Positions 1 to 12,438 of a stretch of DNA of 64,000 bases are shown piece after piece. The DNA is from Coprinus comatus. Taxonomy: Eukaryota > Basidiomycota > Agaricomycetes > Agaricales > Agaricaceae. Under the pieces are notes generated by a model. That model worked only from the letters and a program-made list of their open reading frames with translations, did no database searches and was not told the DNA's origin. The translations under genes and the position numbers were made by a program. The stretch is taken from NCBI GenBank assembly GCA_034638255.1, contig JAWPGT010000015.1:62001-126000 (forward strand). The letters run 5' to 3'. Each line of letters begins with the position of its first letter. The stretch's first letter is position 1.

Positions 1-2383
<2,383 letters not shown>

Positions 2384-2453
2384 GGTAGATATAATTGAAG
2401 AAAGAAAGAAAATTGATGATAAATAAATATGGAATGGCAATAATCGCTCCTAA

Positions 2454-3063
2454 TTATCTCACGCGAAGAAGCCGCACCAACACCTCTCGTCTTCTCTTCA
2501 GACACTCCACCCGCGCACTGTCTCTCTGCCTAACCCCTTCCAGCTCACTGTTCCTGCTCATCCCCCACCGTCGGATCATCAGCTGTTCTCGAAGATGGTG
2601 TTCCCACTGCAGATACTTCCCAGCAATGTTGTCGTACTGCACCAACTCGTGTTTCTTGCTAATCATTGATATCCGCTCTTCAACCCTCTGCAGTCTTCTC
2701 GCCAGGTCTTCTCTCGTCCGCATCCCTTTACACTTTCTGTCATCTTGTTCAGTTATTATAATTTACCATCACACACGACGCCACTGACCTTTGCCACCAT
2801 CTCTTCTCAAATCCCATTGTCGTTCGTTTCTTCTCCTTTCTCCATTTCCTAACAACAGCATGTTTCTCTATCACTACTGGTCTCGTTTCAGACACTACTC
2901 GACTTAACGACGACGAAGCCAAGCTCAATGTCAACTTTGGCTCTTGTACTGGTACTGGCGCTGTTAACACACTATTATCCTTCCTCTGACGCTGTTGCCT
3001 CTTAACCCTACTTGACAACAAATGTAACGTTCCTGGTTCTTTCCGCATTTTTCTCATACACAA
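2454..3063 (-). CDS. Small basic coiled-coil protein, function unknown
   Basis: Two exons, complement(join(2454..2736, 2789..3063)), joined by a 52-nt intron with a GTCAGT donor, give a 185-residue protein in one frame. The first half is Arg/Lys-rich (KRQQRQRK, RKWRKEKKR). The second half is a predicted charged helix with alternating Arg, Glu and Leu, for example REDLARRLQRVEERI and LKRRREVLVRLLRVR. No catalytic motif is visible and I do not recognise a family. The first ATG at 3063 is assumed; Met at 3057 or 3048 would remove only a few residues. The stop lies just 70 nt upstream of the ARG5,6 start on the same strand, so either the intergenic promoter is very compact or this reading frame belongs to the upstream part of that transcript. 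Existence as a real gene is moderately likely because the splice restores a long helical frame. Confidence 0.5.
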
Positions 3064-4906
3064 GGTTGTGTAGACGGGATTAATTAATTTTTTTTAAAAG
3101 TGCGACACTGCGTGTGTGTTCTGCGTCGAGGTCTCGAGCGAGAGGGGTCGTTTATGCGTGTGGTTAAATCGATTATCCCAAATACCCCCAAAAATCCAAT
3201 AAACAAACTACCCCTAAATTCCTTCTCCCAAAATCCCAAAACAAAAAAAATTAAAAATTAAAAAGCGTAAAAGGAATAAGACCAGTCTCGAGAGCGTATG
3301 TGTGTGTGGAGGGAAATGAGAAGAAGGGTGTCGTCGTCGTGTGTGGAGGGAAGGAAAACAAGTTTTTGTGTGTTCCGTTTTTAAAAAAGCGGGGAAAAAT
3401 AAAAGTAACCACCCGTCTTAGGGAGAGGCCTTACGCTTTTAAGTTGATTTCAAAGAAAAAAAAAAGAAGTTGCTATCTCAATACATGCCCCCCGCATGCC
3501 CCTTATATGCTGTTTTCGGGGGATCCGGGGACCTGGACAGCCTTTGGTTACTTAATATAATAAGAATACGTCATTTTCTTTTTTTCTTTTCTTGAAGATC
3601 TCCATTTTTATGATTCGTTCTCGCTTGATTTAGGTTAGTTCCATTATTCGCTAAGTATTCGTTCGCGTGACAACATTTAGTACATACTTAGTGACGTTGG
3701 CTGTTATCTTTATTTGTGTTGTTTGTTTCAGTACCCTTGATCAAAATTCTATTTGATTGATCGATATGTATGGATGTATCAATTTTTGATTTGTGATGGC
3801 CTTGGTGATAGTTGTTGACCTGACTCGATGAGAGAACTTCTTCTGACTCTTGGTGATTAGAAGAGGAGAGTCTCTCTTAAGGTCTTCTCTGTGTACTTCA
3901 GTTACCGTTACCGTTATCGTTACCTGTAACTGAGATTTTTAGTGATGTAGTTACAAACTTACTCGTTTACATTATGATTTGCATTTTATCAGTTGATCGA
4001 TAAATATAATGTAATGTAGGTCTAGGCCTGTGATCATCATTACAAGGTCCAAGAATTCAGAGAGAGAGAGAGAGAGAAACGGTACAATTAAACACACACA
4101 ATACATCTTGGTATCAACGATAACTGGTAACCAGTAACCAATAAGTTAGTATATATACATTTCACTCATGATCATAATCAAGGCTTCCTTCCTAATGTAC
4201 TTTTCCTATTGTAAATTCGTAACATTTATTTTTTATAAAGTACAACAACTTTGACACAAACCACTGGCATACCATACCATTCAAATCACAAATTCACAAA
4301 AAAATCTCTTATTCTTTTCTTTTTACTGTACGTACTCCGTACTACACTCAAGCAACGTTCAAACATTCAAGACTCAATCCTCAGCGCTCAGCGCTCAAAT
4401 CTATCACACACAATAATTTTCCTTGTTTTTACCCATCTCTATATAATAAATAAGCAACCAAAGAGTTGATGAGAGAAGAAGTCCGTTAAGGTGTCACATT
4501 TCTTTTGTCCATTCCAAGGGTAAGTAACATAAGTAGTCACAACATTTCTGTTCTAATTATAGATAGAGATAGATAAGTAGATACCATAGATAGATTGTGA
4601 TATATCGATTATCGGTTATATTGGATAAGGGAAGTGATAAGGGGGGATAAAGTACAAGTAATACTGTATTCATATTTGATGTGTGTGGGATACTACTACA
4701 GGCTACGGACTACGGAGGACTACGGAACCTATGGACTTTGGGATAATCGGACCTCCCAGAGAACCCCTACGTACTTAGATAGATAATTATAAGTAGAGAA
4801 TGTCAAACTCGGACTCTCTCTCTCTCTCTCTCCGAGTTCAAAGACTTCTCCTTAGAAGTTAGAACAGTTCATGTATCAGATGGCTTTATGCTTCTTGTCC
4901 TTGACC

Positions 4907-4945
4907 TTGTTCTCTTGTTCTTGTTCTTGTTCTTGTTCTTGTTTC
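4907..4945. repeat. TTGTTC hexanucleotide array
   Basis: About six near-perfect copies of TTGTTC or TTCTTG lie in a row. A second array of the same unit occurs at 5653-5700. No coding role is apparent; the open frames across it are artefacts of the repeat. Confidence 0.8.
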
Positions 4946-5652
4946 TCGTCGTATTGGCATTTTTGGGAGAATCAGAACCAAAGACCCTATAACTGGAAAC
5001 TTCCCTCGTTTGTAGTTGTTGAGCAGTAGATCCATCATCATAACTCATGGGATATATGATAAGTAACGAGTTGTAACTTGTGAGTGTTCTATGTTTCTAG
5101 AACAAGCTAGTTATGGACCATGGTACTAACTACTACTATAACTGCCAAGTAGTACGTTAAACCAAATCGGAATTTCATCCTACTAGAACCTTCTCATAGT
5201 ACCTACTACCTTAGACCTATACACATGGAAAAGAACATATATTAAGTGCGATCGAGTGGGTAGGGGTAGGGCAGTTGTGAAGAGTCATGTTCAGGTGATT
5301 GTGGCTAGTACAGTTGAAGTTGCTGTTGTTGTTGTTTTCGACATTGAAGAAGAATCACGGAACATCGAAGAATCACGGAACATCCGGCCTTCCTAGTTAC
5401 AGCTATTGAATCAGGAATCCCGAACTTTCCACACATAACAGTTAACTAGAACCGCTTAGAATTCATAGCAGTTTACTCTTTTTGTCTAGCATACTCTAAC
5501 TAATTCCCAAGCTTGAATATGAATGAAGTCTTAATGAAGTTTCTTATTAATCACATGTATTCAATGATCTCAATCGATATTGGATAGGCAGTCGGTGGTC
5601 GTGGTATCACTGGTATGGGTTACGGGATACGTAAAACGTGTTTATTTTTTTC

Positions 5653-5700
5653 GTTCTTGTTCTTCAAGTTGTTCTTGTTCTTGTTCTTGTTCTTGTTCTA
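5653..5700. repeat. TTGTTC hexanucleotide array, second copy
   Basis: About seven copies of the same TTGTTC unit as at 4907-4945, with one CAAG interruption near the start. Probably replication slippage in intergenic DNA. Confidence 0.8.
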
Positions 5701-5844
5701 GGACTCAAATGTTCTTTGTTCTCACTCCAGTTTTTTTTTTCCTTCTCAACACCTGTGCAGTATCTACATTCACGGTTTACACTAATACAAAAGAAAAAGA
5801 ATGACCATAATCCTCACAACAACTGATTTCACATACTGATACTA

Positions 5845-5953
5845 TAAGGGGGACTCTGACTACTAATCATCAAAAAGCCTTTGGAACGGTCTTTGTTGTG
5901 AATCCATACTACTGATGCTTCATTTTCATTTATTTTTCATCAGAGTCCCCTTA
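5845..5953. mobile_element. MITE-like short palindromic element with TA flanks
   Basis: The left end AGGGGGACTCTGA (from 5847) and the right end TCAGAGTCCCCT (to 5951) are inverted repeats differing by one G. Each is bounded by the dinucleotide TA (5845-5846 and 5952-5953). The inside is about 80 bp of AT-rich sequence with no open frame. A TA duplication with short inverted ends fits a non-autonomous Tc1/mariner-type MITE. This is inference from one copy; no second copy was noticed in the window. Confidence 0.5.
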
Positions 5954-6788
5954 ACATGGACCTGGTAGTGGATTAAAACGTAGCTCTTCCATTTCTTTCG
6001 GTTGATTCTTTTCGGGTTCAAATGTTCAAGTTTTATTTTACTTTGATACTTTATATACTATCTCTCGAGAACTTCATAGGATATACCCTCCTAGCTCCTA
6101 ATAATTCGCATCAGGAAAAACGTTGATTATTCTTTACATATCTGGGTCCTTTCAGGTTCTTTCGACTTTGAAAGGAAAGCAATGTCTTTTAGAAGATTTC
6201 CTTAAAGAGCTCCTTAATAAAATCTAAAAAAGAGACCAAGTTTAAACGGAACCGGTTAAAGAATCAACGCTTTTCCTGATAGCCGGATCTGGCTTCCAAG
6301 TTCCATAAACCTTGAAGTGTCGTGCATTGCACCACGGCTCATACGGACTCTATTATTAGCACTTTGTAGTTACTAGTTACTACTAACTAGTAAACCTACC
6401 AATTCTTTTGTAAAGGTCCTCTCTGATCACTTGAACAATAGAGTTGCTCATCAACTTTTTAAACCCAACAGCACACTCAATTTCGCCATCTAGATCAGGA
6501 AGTTTCAGAGGCTGATTGTTCATGACCCTGCCAAGTGTAACCTTTGGATTACCGTAACCCCTTGGCCAGATGCCACTTATGCCACATAGTATAACCGTGG
6601 TGCTGGGCATAAGTTTAACTGCGATACATTGTGAAGCAACAGAATGACTGAGAAAACTTCACTTGGCTCATCAGAGTTCATCAATCTGGAGTGAGAATAT
6701 CCATACCCCCAGGGCTCGGAGTCAATACCAGCCTTTCTACGTATACATATAAAGAGTCCTGAAAATTTAGTATCATGCCCAGAGCAAT

Positions 6789-8154
6789 ATGGCCTTCATT
6801 GATTCTACTGCTAGAGCTAACCTTCCAGACGGTAGTTCACTGGCATACCTTGATTCTCTTCCAGTACCTGATTCTGAAACATTTACGACGGTTGTTATCT
6901 TACATGGATTATGTTTCAACTCATGTACGTTTTTTTTGAGTTTATATTAATGTCACTGGATGACCCACGGCCTATAGTTTCATTCGAAGAACTCCTTACA
7001 CTTGCACCTTGGTATAATTTGCGTCTAGTTCTCGTTCAGAGAAAGGATTATCGAGGATCATCTCTTTATACCCAAGAAGAGATGGAACTACTTACCAATG
7101 AACCAAAGGTATTCCTTGAACAAATCGGGAAAACCACACTCCAATTCCTCGAGTTTCTCATCACTCATACATCGGTATCCCTTTTGAATCAAAACAGTAC
7201 CAAAACCACTGGAGGAATAAAGCTCTTAGGGTAGTCTCTTGGTTGTATACAAGCAATGAGTGCTTTCAGCACGTCGCTCACGCATTCTGAAAGAAAGACA
7301 TATAATCTTGTTGAACCTTACCTCACGAGCCTCGTACTTTATGGTGGGTGTCATTGTGTTGTAATTTGGCATAGTAATGTTTGCTAATTTCGTAACCGTT
7401 GTTCTAAGATCCTCCTCACGGCACTTTGGGAATTCCACTACAGCCTCCACTGGCGGAGGGATTATACAGTCCTTTTTCGACCAATGAACCGTTGGAGAAA
7501 CAACTACATAATTGTTATTTTTGGGTTACGTCTTATTTTAATCATCCAAAACATTGGGATGGGAGTGTTACTCAGCTGGAGGGTCGCAAGTATACAGATA
7601 CAGGTACTATTTCTATTCGGAAATGGAGTAAAGATCAGATGTGAAAAAGAATTGAAGAGTTTCCCTTCAGATCGGATGGAATACTGTTTGTGTCACTGCT
7701 TTTCGTTCCTTAAATATTTTTCTTACAATTCAGTAACTTACAGGCTTTCTGACTCAAGCCAACCTTCCCTCGAGAAGATGGCTGAAGATGTTCTGTTCAA
7801 CACCAACAGTCAAAGTGATAGAGCATTTCCACACACGAAGGTTACCTACGTATCACCTCATCGTTCTATTTGGACTTGCATATGGGCAGCATATGTTGCT
7901 GAGAAGAAGTACCAATCAATGAAAGGACAACACGGTGCAACTCTTCGCTCCATATCGTTTAAAAAAATTGGCCACGCTAACCACGCTGTACGTGTTACTT
8001 ACTCTTCAACTTTCTGAATTATATTTAAGTTATTGACTTTCACCCCCCTTCGTACTGGCACTGGCAGTTACATTTTGATTTTCCAGAAGAGTTTCTGAGA
8101 ATTCTTCGAGGATCTAAGGAAGAGAAAAAGTTCAAGCCAAGAAATAGATTATGA
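6789..8154 (+). pseudogene. Alpha/beta-hydrolase pseudogene with a stop in the nucleophile elbow
   Basis: The translation follows a fungal alpha/beta-hydrolase: ANLPDGSSLAYLDS near the N-terminus, the oxyanion-type HGL motif (VVILHGLCF), then a run resembling LRLVLVQRKDYRGSSLYT. Exons 6789..6924, 6978..7343 and a third from 7409 connect in phase. At the expected G-W-S-x-G elbow the sequence reads GGG TAG TCT CTT GGT, so the Trp codon TGG has become an amber stop at 7232-7234. Homology continues past it (LVEPYLTSLVLYDPP, YSPFSTNEPLEKQL), through a segment near 7640-7760 whose splicing I could not resolve, to the C-terminal block with the late catalytic region GHANHA joined to LHFDFPEEFLRILR and a stop at 8152-8154. 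One transition explains the lesion. Substrate unknown. Stop-codon readthrough or a sequencing error are alternatives. Confidence 0.75.
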
Positions 8155-8767
8155 GTAAAATTTATTGTTTGACAATTAACGTTGGCTTCTAGTAGTGCTA
8201 ATTGGGCAGTCGTGCGATTAGAAAATTTACGTACATTACTCAGAGTCTATAACTTATTTCATAGACTCATAGTAGTACATACCTAGTACGCCCGCTGAAA
8301 AGTCGTGAATATATGAATCTGTATACCACATCCCAATTCTACTATAGGAAAGTACTAGTAAAACTGATATTTGTGATCAACAAGATGACTATGTAGCATT
8401 GTAGCTATGTACAAAGGTTGATTCTCGTCTTGTGGCCTTTGCCACCATGGTTAACCACTGTAAAAGATTTTTGATGAGAAATTGAGATAATTGAATTTCC
8501 AATTTCTATCTTGAGTGGTGCGATATTAGTATGAGGATCGTTTGAGACCTGAGCTTCATTTTTGCAAGCAAGCCCAGTGGGACGGGGAGCAGGAGCGCTC
8601 GCCAGTAAGAATGGGTTAGTCACAATTTGAAGTCTGCATTCTCATTCTTCTTGTTCTCTTGGTTTGTTCCCAGGAGAACGGCAACTCAAATCTGACTCAT
8701 GCCAAGTCAAGAATACATATTTAAACTCTGTTATGTAGTATCCCAAGTTCTGAATCTATCAAGTAAA
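8155..8767. other. Intergenic stretch left of the DNA transposon
   Basis: No supported gene. A 72-codon minus-strand frame at 8405-8623 has no recognisable features. The stretch ends at the CTTGAAT direct repeat that flanks the transposon. Confidence 0.6.
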
Positions 8768-8774
8768 CTTGAAT

Positions 8775-8792
8775 CCCAGTGAGAAATCCGGT
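8775..8792 (+). repeat. Left terminal inverted repeat of the transposon
   Basis: CCCAGTGAGAAATCCGGT, matched exactly in reverse complement at 15470-15487. Directly preceded by CTTGAAT. Confidence 0.9.
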
Positions 8793-9033
8793 CTGGCATA
8801 ATCGGGCACGACCTACCCTAATCATTCTAAATCTGGTATCTCCAGAAGACACCAGATTTTGCTTTTCTCCCACCATCACGGTACATCATACATCGTCGTG
8901 CATCGTCGAGTATGTCCTTAATAGTAATAGATGTACATGGCGCTGTATTAGGTACGCAGACGTAATATCAGATTATTGTACCAGAGTCGCATCGTGACAA
9001 CAGGTCCATCACAACGTTAGCGACCCTAGAATC

Positions 9034-12000
9034 ATGCCAGCGGAATCGCTACGTTACCGCTCTTGTGACTGTCGACGTTGCAATGGCAAGTCCGTGGCAT
9101 TGAAGACCTGGTACAAGCACCAGTTGGAAGTCAAACGAGGACAGCAAGATGTTGGGTTTAGTGGGCGAAAATCTTACGTTCGAAAGGGAAGGGGAATCCA
9201 ACAGAGTGAAGGGGATTTGGTTGAAGGAGAACAGGATGTGGAAACAAGGCTCGGAGAAGGAGTAGAAGGGGTAGGAGATGTTACCGGTGCTACAGGGGAA
9301 CCCACACAGCAAAGTTCCACTGGCAGTGTGGAATTACAGGCTTTGGTATGTGTACTATCCCTCGAAAATCTGACTTTTAATTCTGAATATTATACTATCA
9401 GTCGTCTAACAGAGGCTTTACCCCAATACATATGCAAGAACCTACAGTACCCGAAATACATGTTCCTCCTCCCTCTAATTCTTTTTCACTTGACGAAATA
9501 CCACCTCCCACCCAAGAAGAGCTTCAAGAACTACAAGACATGCTCCCCTTTTCAACTGACCAAGCTGAGAACACTTCGGAGAGTGTACCACTTGGAGTAG
9601 AAGGCATACCTGTAGAATTTGACGATGTAACTCGTCAGTTCGAGGAGGAACTCAAAAATGTAACTGCAAAACGAGACGACCTCAAAATGTATATATCTTT
9701 TATTAAAGCACTTCATGAAGCTACACTCGAAGATTCAAACCTTGACGAAGCTACACTCAAACGACTTCGGGATCCGGAGCTTACGAAGAAAGTGGACCTT
9801 AAAGATCATCTTGGTCTTCGACTTTCATTACACATGTTCCTCGCTACCATCGATGCCTCGAATGCAACATATGAAAAACTTGTTGCTCATCTTGAGATTT
9901 GCTTTCCAGAGGAGGACTTTACATCCCTCTATCGTTCTCACAAACAAGCAAAATCTTTGGCTGGAACTATTACTCTTGTTCATGATATGTGTCCAAATTC
10001 TTGTGTTGGCTTTACGGGTCCCTTTGCAACTTACGATGCCTGTCCCGAATGTAACTCAAGCAGATGGGATGTTCACAAACTCGCTCAGGGAAAGAAGGTT
10101 GCTGTCAAGACATTTTCTACAATTGCGCTTGGCCCACAACTACAAGCTCTTTATTCAGAAGAAATTAGTGCACGTCGCATGCGGTACAGGATAGAAAAGA
10201 CTAAGGAGATATTGAAGAAGGCTCGGACGGCTGATGGGAAGATTGAGGTGAAGGAATTTGAAGATATTTATTCTGGAAGTGAATATCTTCGTTTGTATTC
10301 AGAAGGGAAAATCCAAGATGATGACATTCTCCTCCTCCTTTCAATAGATGGTGCACAACTTTACCAACATCGACAATCGGACTGCTGGATCTATGTCTGG
10401 GTTATCCTTGATATGGATCCTCGAATTCGATACAAAAAACGTTACGTGTTACCTGGTGGATTTATCCCAGGTCCAAAAAAGCCCAAAAACCTTGAATCAT
10501 ATCTTTTTCCTGGCTTACAACATATTTCGGCATTGCAAAAGGAGGGGTTAAAGGTTCTTGATGCGTCTACAGGTACTATTGTAACCAAGAGACCACTAGT
10601 CGCATTTATGACTGCTGATGCACCTGGGATGGCAGCAATTAGTGGAGAAGTCGGTCACTGTGGTGCAAATGGCTGTCGGAAGCAGTGTTTGGTTCCCTGG
10701 CACTTGAAACCATCAAGTACACATTATTATCCAAGTCTCAAAGTCCCCGATGGTACAGCAAACAAAGTGTTTGATCCTGGTGATGTTAATCTCCGAACAT
10801 ACTTGCCATATTTTGTACAAGAAACATATGATGCTAATCTAATGAGTCTTTTACAAACCAAAACAAATATGGAGTACGAACAGGAACGGAAACGGACTGG
10901 GCTATGTAAGCCATCTATTTTCAGTGGAATGGCAGTTCAGTGTTTTGGTATCCCTGGAGGTTTCCCTGTCGACGTCATGCATTTGTTATCTCTTAACATC
11001 ACCGACCTCCTTCTATCTCTTTGGCGTGGAACGATGAAATGTGATAAGGAAGATAGCAAAAGTACTTGGGATTGGGTTGTTCTTACTGGGGAAGCTTGGA
11101 AGATACATGGGGCAAAGGTTGCTCAACTTCGCAGCAATTTACCATCTTCTTATGAACGTCCACCTCGTAACCCTGCTGAAAAGCTAAATAGTGGATACAA
11201 AGCGACAGAATTCAACACATATGTCTATGGATTTCTACCTGCACTACTCCTTGAAACAGCTCTACCAAACAAATATTATATGCATTTCCTCAAGCTTGTC
11301 CGGGGTGTTCGTATCATCTTACAAAAGTCAATCCTTAAAGAAGAACTCTTTGAAGCTCATGAACTGTTTATTCAATTCCTTGAAGAATTTGAAGATCTTT
11401 ATGTTCAAAGAAAGCCAACTCGGATTCACTTTGTACGACAATGCTTACATGTTCTATGGCATCTTGTACCTGAAACCTTACGATATGGACCAACATGTAA
11501 CTATGCCCAGTGGACAATCGAACGAACTATTGGAAATCTTGGACAAGAAATCTGACTACATTCAAATCCATATGCAAATCTAGCCAAACGAGGAGTTCTT
11601 CGAGCAGTCGTTAATTCTCTTTTAATTCGGTACCCCTCACTCGATATTGGATCTCAAGCACCTAGAGGCTCAGTTACTATGGGTTCAGGTGCTGTTTTAC
11701 TGAGGCCATGCGATGAGAAATCATATGAATTACCAGTAGATGAAAAACATGCACTCGAAAACATTTTCAGCTTAATATGGATGAAAATCTTCCTTTCTCT
11801 TCTATTATCCGGTTTGGTCGCTTAAAACTTGTAAATGAGCAGCTTGCTCGTTCAGTAATGAGTGAAGGACATAGGCCAACTGGTCGACCTAATCATATGA
11901 TTAAAGTGAGTAAGGGCGTATTTTTTATTATATATTTAATTCTAAATATTGTATAGTTGAAAATAAAGGACGAGAATAACAATCCCTACTTTGGAGAAGT

Positions 12001-12271
12001 TTTATACTACTTTCAATACACCAACACATTGCATACTGCGGCATATGCAATGGTATCCCTCACAACACCAATTGATAATTCCATTTTTAATCATACCTTC
12101 AAATGTTTGATGGTAGTTTCTTTGGTACGTTATCAGCACATTATTGCTGTTAACATTGAATCTATTGAGGCTGTTATTGCTTTACTCCCTCTATCCAATA
12201 ACACTTTCTTCATTTTGGAGCAGTTGGGTCTTTCACCAGAAACGGCTCTGGATAACTCTACAGATATATAG
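9034..12271 (+). pseudogene. Tnp2/Plavaka-like transposase, interrupted
   Basis: Exon 1 (9034..9345) starts with a Cys-rich DNA-binding head (C11, C13, C16, H29: CDCRRCNGKSVALKTWYKHQ). After a 56-nt intron, exon 2 from 9402 carries a C4 zinc-binding stretch (CPNSCVGF..YDACPEC) and the Tnp2 core, with LLSIDGAQL, the IPGPKKPKNL motif, and AFMTADAPGM before the HCGANGCRKQC cluster. At 11553-11555 the frame stops with TGA after GNLGQEI, where relatives continue with Arg, so CGA to TGA is the likely change. Coding character resumes at once (LHSNPYANLAKRG). A second lesion of one base lies near 11765-11775 (ACATTTTCAGC), after which LNMDENLPFSSIIRFGRLKL continues. A clean intron (about 11907-11956) leads to the last exon ending at 12271. 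Length without lesions would be about 1040 residues. The enzyme would excise and insert the element at its inverted repeats; this copy looks inactive. Confidence 0.8.
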
Positions 12272-12438
12272 AAATTTAATATCCTTTTTTGGCTTCCATC
12301 AAATTCGAGCTTCTTTGGACATCTCAATAGCTTCCTTCGCTTTCTCTCTCTCTCTTTTCTTCTATCCTCCCCTCTTCTACACTCCTCTCCAATCTTGATA
12401 ATACTCTGCATCCATCCCTTCCCCTGGGCTCTGTTATC

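Larger units (their letters stand above)
3064..6788. other. Gene-poor intergenic stretch with microsatellites
   Basis: No open frame longer than about 85 codons with protein-like composition is visible. The stretch holds a (GA)n run near 4059-4077, a (CT)n run near 4813-4830 inside a short hairpin, TTGTTC arrays near 4907-4945 and 5653-5700, and a MITE-like palindrome at 5845-5953. One minus-strand piece at 6417-6610 reads like an exon (PKVTLGRVMNNQPLKLPDLD region) and ends at a good GTAGGT donor, but no partner exon is convincing. Confidence 0.6.
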
